A stretch of 11,940 nucleotides of DNA, taken from positions 1 through 11,940 of the forward strand of contig CALCNZ010000226.1 in assembly GCA_937897625.1 (NCBI GenBank), written 5' to 3'. The notes beneath the pieces were generated by a model. It was not told the DNA's origin and did not search any database. It saw only the letters and a program-made list of their open reading frames with translations. Position numbers and translations under genes: made by a program. Origin of the DNA: an uncultured Flavobacteriales bacterium (GTDB lineage: Bacteria; Bacteroidota; Bacteroidia; Flavobacteriales_D; Sanyastnellaceae). Position 1 is the first letter of the stretch. Every line of letters begins with the position of its first letter. Below are positions 1 through 7,035 of this stretch, piece by piece.

Positions 1-838
1 CAGGATTATCAGCCATTGACTTCACCATCTCTTGAGAAACAATGTTTCCTTGGGAAAGTCCTAAGAATACATCTGCATTTACGAGTGCCTCGGCCAAAGA
101 CTTCTCATTCGAATCCACTGCGAATCTTTTCTTTCTGTGGTCGATGTCTTCTCTGGAAGTATTGATAAGCCCCTTTGAATCGAACATGCGAATATTCGCA
201 GGATTCAGCCCTAGGCCTATCATTGTATTCATGCAACTTAGAGCGGCAGCGCCTGCCCCACTCACTACAATTTTTATATCACTTAATTTTTTCCCAGCGA
301 TTTCTAAAGCGTTCAACAGGGCTGCACTTGAAATAATTGCGGTCCCGTGCTGATCGTCGTGCATGATAGGTATATCGAGTGCTTCCTTCAATCGCTCTTC
401 AATTTCAAAAGCCTCAGGTGCCTTGATATCTTCCAGGTTAATTCCACCAAAAGTTGGACTAATATTGATGACTGTATTCACGAAATCATCTACCTCAGTT
501 GCCTTCATTTCGATATCTATTGAATCGATATCTGCGAATATTTTGAAGAGCATTCCCTTTCCTTCCATTACAGGTTTGCTGGCTTCGGGACCAAGATTTC
601 CGAGACCCAAAATTGCTGTTCCGTTTGAAATAACTGCGACTAAATTTCCTTTCCCTGTGTACTTGTAAACGTCATCTATGTTTTCGGCAATAGCCTTTAC
701 AGGTTCTGCAACACCCGGTGAATACGCCAAAGCCAAATCACGTTGAGTGCTGTAGGGCTTTGTTGGAACAATTTCCAACTTTCCTTTCCTTCCTAACTCG
801 TGGTAATCGAGTGCTTCTTTCCTCTTAATTTGCTTCAT
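1..838 (-). CDS. maeB: NADP-dependent malic enzyme, N-terminal part (cut by window edge)
   Basis: This gene encodes a cytoplasmic malic enzyme, which oxidatively decarboxylates malate to pyruvate. I translated 279 codons from the ATG at 838 down to base 1 with no stop. Visible family motifs are AYSPGVAEPV (about residues 39-47), GLGNLG (78-83), MEGKGMLFK with the likely catalytic lysine K94, the metal-ligand pair E136/D137 in NLEDI, MHDDQHGTA (D161/D162) and the nucleotide-binding GAGAAA (194-199). The start fits the usual N-terminus, in which a short basic lead is followed by ALDYHELGRKGK. Bacteroidota homologues are commonly about 750 residues long, with a phosphotransacetylase-like C-terminal domain. 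That part would lie beyond base 1, so its presence cannot be judged. The gene follows a T9SS cargo gene on the same strand, but a terminator separates them. Confidence 0.93.
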   Translation of the reverse strand, partial: MKQIKRKEALDYHELGRKGKLEIVPTKPYSTQRDLALAYSPGVAEPVKAIAENIDDVYKYTGKGNLVAVISNGTAILGLGNLGPEASKPVMEGKGMLFKIFADIDSIDIEMKATEVDDFVNTVINISPTFGGINLEDIKAPEAFEIEERLKEALDIPIMHDDQHGTAIISSAALLNALEIAGKKLSDIKIVVSGAGAAALSCMNTMIGLGLNPANIRMFDSKGLINTSREDIDHRKKRFAVDSNEKSLAEALVNADVFLGLSQGNIVSQEMVKSMADNP

Positions 839-854
839 GTTCTTGGTTTGGGTT

Positions 855-889
855 TGCAAAAATAAAACAACCTCGAAAATCGAGGTTGT
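855..889 (-). terminator. Rho-independent terminator of the 912-1625 gene
   Basis: On the minus strand a perfect 10-bp stem (arms ACAACCTCGA and TCGAGGTTGT, 867-889) with a 3-base loop is followed at once by the U-rich tract TTTATTTTTG. It starts 22 bases after the stop codon of the cysteine-rich T9SS protein. The T-run lies on the minus-strand side only, so it acts in that direction. Confidence 0.85.
857..864 (-). promoter_or_regulatory. possible -7 element of malic enzyme gene
   Basis: Read on the minus strand, this octamer is TATTTTTG, a perfect match to the Bacteroidota -7 consensus TAnnTTTG. It lies 18 bases upstream of the malic enzyme start, which would give a leader of roughly 12 bases. 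No TTG is present at the expected -33 distance, because that region is occupied by the hairpin arms of the upstream gene's terminator. The same T-rich bases serve as that terminator's U-tract, so the match may be a by-product of the terminator. Confidence 0.3.
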
Positions 890-911
890 CCTTGCTAAAA
901 TCTTTGTTAAA

Positions 912-1625
912 TTATTCTACAACAATTCGAAGAGTCTCCTTTCCTTTTGCCGTTAAAAGGGTAAATTGGTATACTCCTGAAGCATAATCTTGTGCATTCA
1001 ACAAGATACTTCCAGAATTACCCTTGACGAGAGACTTTTTTATTAGATTGCCTTGCATATTCGTAATTACCAACTGTCCTTCCGTAACGCCGACAGGCAT
1101 TTGATAATTGATAAAACTCAGGCCTTTCAGCGGGTTGCTGCCTACCAATTCGAATTTCGAAGTATTCTGTTCTGACACTCCAATTGGGCATGTTGATTCA
1201 TAGCAGAAACTTACCGTTTGACACGCTTGATCGCTTGGATTTGCGGTATTGAAGAAACAATAAGTAATGAGTGTTTCGCCTGGATTTCCGAGTGGCTTAT
1301 AATGTGCGTAAAAAGTGTGGTTCGTGTCGCTTGGAAGAATGGTTTGCGACACCAGTGAAATGTTGGTTGTTTCACCGAAGCAAACACCCCAACAAAAATA
1401 GTTCGAAGTGCCAGCCACCGCCGAAATTACACTGCGACTGCATTTAAGAGAAATGCTCGCATTCGAGATATTTGTCACGGGCCATTCGGCTACCATTTCT
1501 CCAGCACCGGTAAGTGTTGTAGCGTCTCCTATTACCTGAGCAACTGGATTAACCAATGACATGCTCTGCGCCGAAGCGCCTAAGAAAGAAAGCGCCAATC
1601 CAAAAAAGAGAAGATTTTTTTTCAT
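912..1625 (-). CDS. Secreted cysteine-rich protein with T9SS type A sorting domain
   Basis: This is a predicted extracellular protein of 237 residues and unknown activity. Residues 1-20 are a signal peptide (MKKNLLFFG... ending ASAQ). Residues 23-145 form a beta-rich domain of a type seen in Bacteroidota secreted proteins, with the run NYFCWGVCFG near 75-84. Residues from about 155 to the end resemble a type A T9SS C-terminal sorting domain (LVITNMQGNLIKK, then SGVYQFTLL, then a short basic-to-acidic end). The usual YPNPA opening is degenerate here (SNPLKG). Seven cysteines (62, 78, 82, 123, 135, 141, 146) suggest disulfides in the mature protein. The gene is divergent from the secreted thioredoxin-like gene at 1708, with 82 bases between them, and ends in a strong terminator. 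I do not recognise a specific function. Confidence 0.85.
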   Translation of the reverse strand: MKKNLLFFGLALSFLGASAQSMSLVNPVAQVIGDATTLTGAGEMVAEWPVTNISNASISLKCSRSVISAVAGTSNYFCWGVCFGETTNISLVSQTILPSDTNHTFYAHYKPLGNPGETLITYCFFNTANPSDQACQTVSFCYESTCPIGVSEQNTSKFELVGSNPLKGLSFINYQMPVGVTEGQLVITNMQGNLIKKSLVKGNSGSILLNAQDYASGVYQFTLLTAKGKETLRIVVE

Positions 1626-1649
1626 TTTCCAAAGATATAAAAAGTATTT

Positions 1650-1678
1650 GGGCGAATATTTCTTTATATTCGTTGCCC
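1650..1678. promoter_or_regulatory. Palindrome in divergent intergenic region (candidate operator)
   Basis: The arms CGAATAT (1653-1659) and ATATTCG (1666-1672) are perfect inverted repeats around a 6-base spacer. An outer GGGC (1650-1653) can pair with GCCC (1675-1678) if three bases bulge out. The element sits in the middle of the 82-bp region between two divergent secreted-protein genes. It could bind a dimeric regulator of one or both genes, or form a hairpin in the leader of the 1708 transcript. No regulator gene is visible nearby. Confidence 0.4.
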
Positions 1679-1707
1679 TAAAGTAAACCTATTAATAATT
1701 TAATCAC

Positions 1708-3231
1708 ATGAAAAAAGCTCTACTATTGATGGTTGTTGCCGTAATGTCGTCAACAATGTCTTTTGCTCAGTTGCCTGCTGGATCGTATGGTCAAGATTTC
1801 ACAATCACTGACCAATTCGGTGTTTCGCACAACTTGTACAACTATTTGGATCAAGGATACACTGTATACCTTGACGTATCTGCAACATGGTGCGGACCAT
1901 GTTGGAATTTCCACAACACAGGTGCATTAGACAACTTGTATGTAAATCACGGTCCTGCTGGTGCTCCTGGAGTATCTGCAACTACTACTGACGAAGTAAT
2001 GGTTATTTGGTTAGATGGTGACGGTGCTACTACAGATGCTGATATGGCTGGTACTGGAACTAACACACAAGGTAACTGGTTAAACCCAACCGGATCTGCT
2101 CCAATTCAGTTCCCAATGGCTAACCCGGCAACTGCTGTGATTAACCCAATTGATGCTAACTACGCTATTGGTTACTTCCCAACTATCTACCGCATTTGCC
2201 CTAACCGCATTGTAACTGAAGTTGGTCAATTAGATGGTGCTGGTTTGTATGCTACTCTTGCTGAGTGTCCTCCTCCTGCTTTCCAAACAAATGACCCAGC
2301 TATGTTGAGCTACAACGGTGATATGGCTACTTGCGGAAACGTTGATGTTGCCGTTACCATCCAAAACAATGGTACTACTCCATTGACTGCTTGTACAATT
2401 ACTGTAACGGGTGGTACTGCTCCATTGACTTTCAACTGGACTGGAAACTTGGCTACTTATGCTGTTCAAACAGTTAACGTTGGAACAGTTGCATTAACTG
2501 GTCCTGCTACTTTGAACGTTAACATCACTTCTGCTGATGACAACACTTCAAACAATGCAACTTCAGCACCTATTTCTTTCGCTGCAGACGGTACAACACA
2601 CATGAAGATTGATATCTTATTTGACCGCTACCCAGAAGAATGTTCATGGTCAGTTACTGACGATGCTGGAAACGTAGTTGCATCTGTTGCTTACAACGCT
2701 TTAGCTACACTTCCTGCTGACAACTCTAGCGTTATTGAAAACGTATTCCTTCCAGCAACTGGATGTTATACTTTCACTGCTGTTGACCAATACGGTGATG
2801 GTTTCTACGATATGCAATGGGGTGCTGCTGCAAACGGTCACATGGTTGTTACCACTGTGAACGATGCTGGTGCTACTGTTTCTACTTTGTGGAACTACGA
2901 TGGTACATACGGATTCAGCAACAGTGCTAACCCAACAAACGTTACTACTGTAGTTGGAATTGAAGAAGTTAATTTAGCTGCTGGTGTTAGCGTTTATCCT
3001 AACCCTGCTAACGATTTCATCAACGTTGCTTACGGATTAACAAACAACAGTGTTGTTACTGTTGACGTTATTAACGTTCTTGGTGAGCGCGTAATGACTC
3101 AGTACGTAGGTAGCCAAGCTGCTGGAAACTACACTTCACGTTTAGATGTTTCTAACCTTTCAGCTGGTGTTTACATGTTGAATGTAACTATCAACGGAAC
3201 TGTTAACACTGTTCGTGTTTCTGTAAAATAA
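1708..3231 (+). CDS. Secreted thioredoxin-domain protein with T9SS type A sorting domain
   Basis: This is a 507-residue predicted extracellular thiol-disulfide protein. Residues 1-21 form a signal peptide (MKKALLLMVV... SFAQ). Residues 25-185 form a TlpA/redoxin-like thioredoxin fold with active-site W61-C62-G-P-C65 and a likely cis-proline at P158 (YFPT). Residues 190-290 look like a CARDB/Ig-like repeat. Residues 298-405 form a second beta-sandwich containing DQYGDGFYDMQWG, an acidic glycine-rich loop that may bind calcium. Residues 426-507 form a classic type A sorting domain (VYPNPANDF, VINVLGERV, SAGVYMLNV, VRVSVK). The ATG at 1708 directly precedes a good signal peptide; the leader is AT-rich without a Shine-Dalgarno sequence. 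By hand count about 41 of 48 Asn codons are AAC, and TAC, TTC, GGT and GCT dominate, unlike the neighbouring genes. This suggests very high expression. A strong terminator makes it monocistronic. Confidence 0.92.
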   Translation: MKKALLLMVVAVMSSTMSFAQLPAGSYGQDFTITDQFGVSHNLYNYLDQGYTVYLDVSATWCGPCWNFHNTGALDNLYVNHGPAGAPGVSATTTDEVMVIWLDGDGATTDADMAGTGTNTQGNWLNPTGSAPIQFPMANPATAVINPIDANYAIGYFPTIYRICPNRIVTEVGQLDGAGLYATLAECPPPAFQTNDPAMLSYNGDMATCGNVDVAVTIQNNGTTPLTACTITVTGGTAPLTFNWTGNLATYAVQTVNVGTVALTGPATLNVNITSADDNTSNNATSAPISFAADGTTHMKIDILFDRYPEECSWSVTDDAGNVVASVAYNALATLPADNSSVIENVFLPATGCYTFTAVDQYGDGFYDMQWGAAANGHMVVTTVNDAGATVSTLWNYDGTYGFSNSANPTNVTTVVGIEEVNLAAGVSVYPNPANDFINVAYGLTNNSVVTVDVINVLGERVMTQYVGSQAAGNYTSRLDVSNLSAGVYMLNVTINGTVNTVRVSVK

Positions 3232-3251
3232 TCTTGATTTTTTCAAGGAAG

Positions 3252-3282
3252 AAGAGCCGACGATGCGTCGGCTCTTTTTTTT
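3252..3282 (+). terminator. Strong Rho-independent terminator
   Basis: A perfect GC-rich stem (AGAGCCGACG / CGTCGGCTCT, 3253-3275) with a 3-base loop, extended by one A-T pair, runs into eight T residues. It begins 21 bases after the stop of the secreted thioredoxin-like gene and isolates it from the TlpA-like gene. Confidence 0.95.
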
Positions 3283-3328
3283 GGTACAGTCATTGGCTAA
3301 AGTTTTTTACTTTTAAAAAAAATATTTT

Positions 3329-3814
3329 ATGCGCATTTCTATCTCACTTCTATTCTTCCTTGCATCTATTGGCTTATTCGCTCAAGAGTCTTTACCGAGC
3401 ATTAACTTAAAAGATCTAAATGGCAAAACCATTAACACGGCCAATTTAGCTCAGGATGGTAAACCAACTTTAATTTGCTTTTGGGCCACCTGGTGCAGCC
3501 CTTGCAAAAAAGAACTCAATAATTATTTGGATCTTTATGAAGAATGGCAAACCGAAACAGGTGTGAAAATAATCGCAGTTTCTATTGATGATCAACGCTC
3601 TGTCATGCGCGTTGCACCCTATGTAAGCAGCGTAATGTGGCCTTACGAAATATTATTAGATAGCAATAAACAATTTGCGCAAGCCTTGGGAGTGAACAAT
3701 GTACCTCACACCTTCTTGATTGACGGAACTGGAAAAATTGTTTGGCAACATAACAATTATGCAGACGGAGATGAGGAAGAAGTGCACGAACAACTTCTCA
3801 AATTGAAAAAGTAA
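3329..3814 (+). CDS. Periplasmic TlpA/ResA-like thiol-disulfide oxidoreductase
   Basis: This is a 161-residue thioredoxin-fold protein predicted to act in the periplasm. Residues 1-19 form a signal peptide (MRISISLLFF... GLFAQ) without a lipobox. The mature part opens with the TlpA/AhpC-type entry strand (SINLKDLNGKTIN). It then has FWATW-C56-S-P-C59 as the redox site and the cis-proline loop NNVPHTFLID with P126. The length is typical for a single-domain TlpA. A further cysteine, C50, lies in the strand before the active site. Such proteins usually reduce disulfides in periplasmic partners, for example during cytochrome c maturation, but no cytochrome gene is present here. The gene has its own terminator and is followed by DUF6029- and Omp28-like genes, which I take as the likely functional context. 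I could not identify a convincing promoter. Confidence 0.93.
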   Translation: MRISISLLFFLASIGLFAQESLPSINLKDLNGKTINTANLAQDGKPTLICFWATWCSPCKKELNNYLDLYEEWQTETGVKIIAVSIDDQRSVMRVAPYVSSVMWPYEILLDSNKQFAQALGVNNVPHTFLIDGTGKIVWQHNNYADGDEEEVHEQLLKLKK

Positions 3815-3833
3815 ATTCACTCTGAACATTTAT

Positions 3834-3854
3834 AAGCCCGAAAGGGCTTTTTTT
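3834..3854 (+). terminator. Rho-independent terminator with GAAA tetraloop
   Basis: A 6-bp stem (AAGCCC / GGGCTT) closes a GAAA tetraloop and is followed by a run of seven T residues. It starts 19 bases after the TlpA-like stop codon and partly or fully separates that gene from the downstream outer-membrane gene run. The short stem may allow some read-through. Confidence 0.88.
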
Positions 3855-3885
3855 ATTTCCGATTGCGACGTATTTTCGAAGCTCA

Positions 3886-5571
3886 ATGATTCGAATGAAA
3901 AAGCTACTCTTATTTTCCCTCTTAACTGTATTCGCATATTCGATACAAGCGCAGGGCGATCCGAAAAATCCAGGACAGTTACACGGTAACTTTCAATTCC
4001 TGTCGCAACAATACAGTGAAGACAGTTTAATAGGAGCCACTGTGCCTCCCGCCACCACTGCTATTAATGGGTTTGGAAATTTAATGTACACCCAAGGCGG
4101 TTTTAGAGCCGGTTTGCGTTTCGAAACATACAACAATGCCATTCAAGGGTTCAGCGCTCAGAACCGCTACAAGGGAACGGGAATTGGGAACAGATTCGTG
4201 CAATACCAAGACAGCATTTTCAATGTAACTATTGGAAATTTCTACGAGCAATTCGGAAACGGGTTAACGCTTCGCACTTATTGGGAACCAAATCTCGGTA
4301 TTGACAATGCCCTTGATGGTGCTCGACTAATAATTACTCCGAAAAAAGGAATTACGCTGAAAGGTATATATGGGCGCCAGCGATTGGACTTCGATAGTCG
4401 TGTAACCAATGCCGATGGAATTATTCGAGGAAGCGATGCTGAATTCAATATCAATTCAATTTTCAAAGCACTGGCAGAAAAACCAACACAACTTACACTA
4501 GGCGCAAGCTTCGTTAGTCGTTATCAAAATGGCGATACACGGTTTGTTGATTCATTGGTTTTCTTAACTCCGAACAACGTTTCGAATTCAGCTGTTCGGT
4601 TTCAGCTGAATCGAAAGGCTTTGGCTGTTTCAGGTGAATACGCCCAAAAAATTAATGACCCCAGTGCAGATAATGCCTTTATCTACAGAAAAGGAAAAGC
4701 CTTCTTCTTGAATGCATCCTACAGTGGCAGTGGCTTCGGAATAAATTCAGCTGTGAAGTTCATTGATAACATGAGTTTTCGCGGTGACCGAAACTTAAAG
4801 CTTTTCGACGTTCCCACAAATTACCTTCCTTCAATAACCAAGCAACACACCTACAACTTGGCCTCTACGCTTTATCCGTATGCTACGCCACTGAAAGGCG
4901 AGGTTAGTTTTATGGGTGAGGTTTTTTATACCTTTAAAAAAGGAACGAAGCTTGGCGGAAAATACGGGACACAACTTTCTGTAAACTTTGCTGCTGCCAA
5001 CGGATTAGACACTACAAGACTCACAGGAATACAAGCCTACACCGACGCCTATCAAATTAACTCGCTGAAATTCGGTCCGACGAAATATGTTCGCGATTTC
5101 AATTTCGAAGTGAAGAAAAAAATAAGTAAGAAATTCTCTTCTGCATTCACTTACTATTATTTGGAATTCAACACGCTTGTTACTCCTGTAACTAACGATT
5201 TCAAGGGAATTGTTTATGCGAACATTGAAGTTGTGGAATTGAATTACAAATTCACACCGAAAGACAATTTGCACCTCGAACTGCAGGGGCTTCAAACAAA
5301 ACAAGACAAAGGAGATTGGGCCACAGTTGTAGCTGAATACTCGCATTCACCGCATTGGACCTTGGGATTGGTAGACCAATACAACTATGGAAATCCGACC
5401 GAGGAGAAACGCATTCACTATTTATTTGGAACCGTTGGATACATTAACGGATCACATCGTCTGACGTTGGGCTACGGAAAGCGCAGACAAGGGGTGTTTT
5501 GTATTGGAGGTGTTTGCCGAGCAGTTCCAGCAACGAACGGTTTTGAATTAATGTACACAGCAAGTTTTTAA
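3886..5571 (+). CDS. DUF6029-like outer-membrane beta-barrel protein
   Basis: This is a 561-residue predicted outer-membrane protein. It has a signal peptide (MKKLLLFSLLTVFAYSIQAQ), then GQLHGNFQFLSQQY. The rest is made of alternating amphipathic strands rich in Tyr, Phe, Gly and Asn, and it ends in the aromatic residue F561 as BAM-assembled barrels do. The overall pattern (GNFYEQFGNGLTLRTYWEPNLGIDNALDG near residues 117-145) matches what I remember of DUF6029, a Bacteroidota family without known function. The family call is from memory and moderate. The only cysteines are C539 and C544 (FCIGGVCR), next to the last strand. ATG 3886 is used here; ATG 3895 (MKKLL) would give an equally good signal peptide. 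The stop is one base before the Omp28-like start, so the two are almost certainly co-translated. Confidence 0.85.
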   Translation: MIRMKKLLLFSLLTVFAYSIQAQGDPKNPGQLHGNFQFLSQQYSEDSLIGATVPPATTAINGFGNLMYTQGGFRAGLRFETYNNAIQGFSAQNRYKGTGIGNRFVQYQDSIFNVTIGNFYEQFGNGLTLRTYWEPNLGIDNALDGARLIITPKKGITLKGIYGRQRLDFDSRVTNADGIIRGSDAEFNINSIFKALAEKPTQLTLGASFVSRYQNGDTRFVDSLVFLTPNNVSNSAVRFQLNRKALAVSGEYAQKINDPSADNAFIYRKGKAFFLNASYSGSGFGINSAVKFIDNMSFRGDRNLKLFDVPTNYLPSITKQHTYNLASTLYPYATPLKGEVSFMGEVFYTFKKGTKLGGKYGTQLSVNFAAANGLDTTRLTGIQAYTDAYQINSLKFGPTKYVRDFNFEVKKKISKKFSSAFTYYYLEFNTLVTPVTNDFKGIVYANIEVVELNYKFTPKDNLHLELQGLQTKQDKGDWATVVAEYSHSPHWTLGLVDQYNYGNPTEEKRIHYLFGTVGYINGSHRLTLGYGKRRQGVFCIGGVCRAVPATNGFELMYTASF

Positions 5572-5572
5572 C

Positions 5573-6442
5573 ATGAAAAAGACTTTCATCTGCCTCTTGG
5601 GCTTTGCCCTTTTATTCGGGTCATGCGACCGACTTGAAAATCCGGTTACCGTTGCCAAAAACAAATACAGAGAGGATCTGTATGGGGCTGCTCCAAGTTT
5701 TTCTACCGCAACGACCGCTGAAAGAAACGTGCTGTTTGAAGAATTCACAGGTCATCTATGCGGATTCTGTCCACCATCTACTTACCTCGCTTTGCAATTA
5801 GATTCTGCACTTGGCGAGCGAATGGTAACTGTTGCAATTCATGCAGGTTCCTTGGCTGAAGTAGGAGGAACCTTGTTTCAAACCGATTATAATACCACAG
5901 CTGGCAATCTGTATTGGTCCCAGTTGAATGGCGGGTTCAACCCAACGGCGCGAATCGATCGTCTTCAAGGGCTTTCGCATTTCGAATACCTAGACCCCGC
6001 TAATCCTGGAAGCTGGCAAGACATTGTTACAAGTGAAATGAATGTTAGCACACCGGTTTCCATGCAAGCGAATTGCCAGTATGTGAGTGCCGACAATGTT
6101 TTCAATATTCACATGAACTCACAATTTTTAGAATCGTATACAGGGAAGGTAAACCTTGTGGTACTTCTTATTGAAAGCGACCTCGTGAGTGCGCAAGAAG
6201 ATTACAGTCAAACACCTGCTGAAATTGAAAACTATGTGCACATGCATGTTTTACGGACAAACGTGTCTGAACCAATGGGAAATCAAATTGCAAGCAATCC
6301 TGCTGCAGGATTCTCCGCAACGACAAGTTTTACCATTCCTTTAAAAAGTACCTGGACTCCGACAAACATGACTGTGATTGGCTACTTAGTTGATGCAGAT
6401 ACGCATGCTGTATTAAACGCCATTGAGTATGAAATTAACTAA
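5573..6442 (+). CDS. Omp28-type outer-membrane lipoprotein with thioredoxin-like CXXC
   Basis: This 289-residue envelope protein resembles the Omp28-related family. Residues 1-18 look like a lipoprotein signal ending at C18 (ALLFGSC). The mature start DRLE is acidic, which in Bacteroidota can favour surface exposure. The core is thioredoxin-like: LFEEFTGHLCGFCPP holds C63 and C66 as a CXXC pair, and GGFNPTARIDR (around 120-130) fits the cis-proline loop. The stretch IENYVHMHVLR near residues 214-224 also fits the family as I know it. The function of Omp28 proteins is not settled; they have been described as surface antigens or adhesins. The CXXC suggests a redox role. The start follows the barrel gene by one base, and the end overlaps the next gene by 14 bases. 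Confidence 0.9.
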   Translation: MKKTFICLLGFALLFGSCDRLENPVTVAKNKYREDLYGAAPSFSTATTAERNVLFEEFTGHLCGFCPPSTYLALQLDSALGERMVTVAIHAGSLAEVGGTLFQTDYNTTAGNLYWSQLNGGFNPTARIDRLQGLSHFEYLDPANPGSWQDIVTSEMNVSTPVSMQANCQYVSADNVFNIHMNSQFLESYTGKVNLVVLLIESDLVSAQEDYSQTPAEIENYVHMHVLRTNVSEPMGNQIASNPAAGFSATTSFTIPLKSTWTPTNMTVIGYLVDADTHAVLNAIEYEIN

Positions 6443-7031
6443 AGTTCTTTTTGTTTTTTTTGCATTATGCTCATGTTCTCTACATGCTCAGCAAGCGTTC
6501 AATGCTGGATTAGCCATGGGAATGACAACCACTCAAATAAGTGGCGACGGCTTGGGCGGCTGGCACAAATTCGGATTATCGGGTGGCGCATATGTTAACG
6601 CACCGCTTTCCTCTAAAAGATCCCTTCGCATTGGCATTTACTACACTGAAAAAGGATCTCGAACCAAGCAAGACACAATCAATTATATCTCGTTTGCCTA
6701 CCGATTAAAATACGTTGAAGTACCTGTTCAGCTTGCCTTTCAAGATGGACCAATCACCTTCACATCTGGATTGTATTATGGAAGACTCATAAAACAAGAG
6801 ATACTCGCGAATAAATTACCTTATCCAGTTACTCCACCCTTCCGCAGTTATGAAGTTGGGTTGTGTGTTGGGGCCTTGCTTCAACTTGGCGATCACTTGT
6901 TTATTGAAGGAAAATTTTCAACGAGTGTTATTCCAACTAGACCTTCACCCAATTTCGCCAATAAGAATTCCTTTTATGAAAAAGGGAATTACAATCAAGT
7001 GTTGAACTTCATGATTGGCCGAAATTTTTAA
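6429..7031 (+). CDS. Small outer-membrane beta-barrel protein (PorT/OMP_b-brl_2 type)
   Basis: This is a 200-residue predicted outer-membrane barrel. Residues 1-20 form a signal peptide (MKLTKVLFVFFALCSCSLHA), probably cleaved near HAQ-Q. The pattern FNAGLAMGMTTTQISGDG, then YTEKGSR, then YRLKYVEVPVQLAF, then GLYYGRLI matches the eight-stranded PorT-family barrel fold, including its YxExP strand. The last residue is Phe. This fold is widespread in Bacteroidota, so it does not by itself show a role in type IX secretion. I chose ATG 6429 over an in-frame TTG at 6423 because it directly precedes a good signal peptide. It overlaps the Omp28-like stop by 14 bases, pointing to translational coupling. 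No specific function can be given. Confidence 0.85.
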   Translation: MKLTKVLFVFFALCSCSLHAQQAFNAGLAMGMTTTQISGDGLGGWHKFGLSGGAYVNAPLSSKRSLRIGIYYTEKGSRTKQDTINYISFAYRLKYVEVPVQLAFQDGPITFTSGLYYGRLIKQEILANKLPYPVTPPFRSYEVGLCVGALLQLGDHLFIEGKFSTSVIPTRPSPNFANKNSFYEKGNYNQVLNFMIGRNF

Positions 7032-7035
7032 TTTC

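Noticed and set aside
42..668. Two plus-strand open frames over the malic enzyme region
   Set aside because: They are antisense to a well-supported malic enzyme reading frame with all its family motifs; their translations have no recognisable features.
1630..1637. TATCTTTG on the minus strand, a perfect -7 match before the 912-1625 gene
   Set aside because: It lies only five bases from the start codon and no TTG exists at the -33 distance; it would require a leaderless transcript.
1665..1672. TATATTCG as -7 box of the 1708 gene
   Set aside because: One mismatch to TAnnTTTG, and the nearest TTG is only 14 bases upstream; the bases are also part of the palindrome.
2371..2430. 18-bp direct repeat with one mismatch (2371-2388 and 2413-2430)
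   Set aside because: It encodes GTTPLT and GTAPLT in a Thr-rich Ig-like domain and is explained by composition plus strong codon bias.
2230..2469. Minus-strand open frame inside the secreted thioredoxin-like gene
   Set aside because: It is a shadow created by the strong codon bias of the real gene; its Ser/Thr-rich translation mirrors that composition.
3308..3315. TACTTTTA as -7 box of the TlpA-like gene
   Set aside because: Available TTG triplets sit 12 or 24 bases away, outside the usual spacing.
3871..3878. TATTTTCG as -7 box of the DUF6029-like gene
   Set aside because: There is one mismatch and no TTG at a usable distance; the nearest upstream TTG is only five bases away.
5005..5346. 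Minus-strand 113-codon open frame in the DUF6029-like gene
   Set aside because: It lies fully opposite a coherent barrel sequence and shows no signal peptide or domain.
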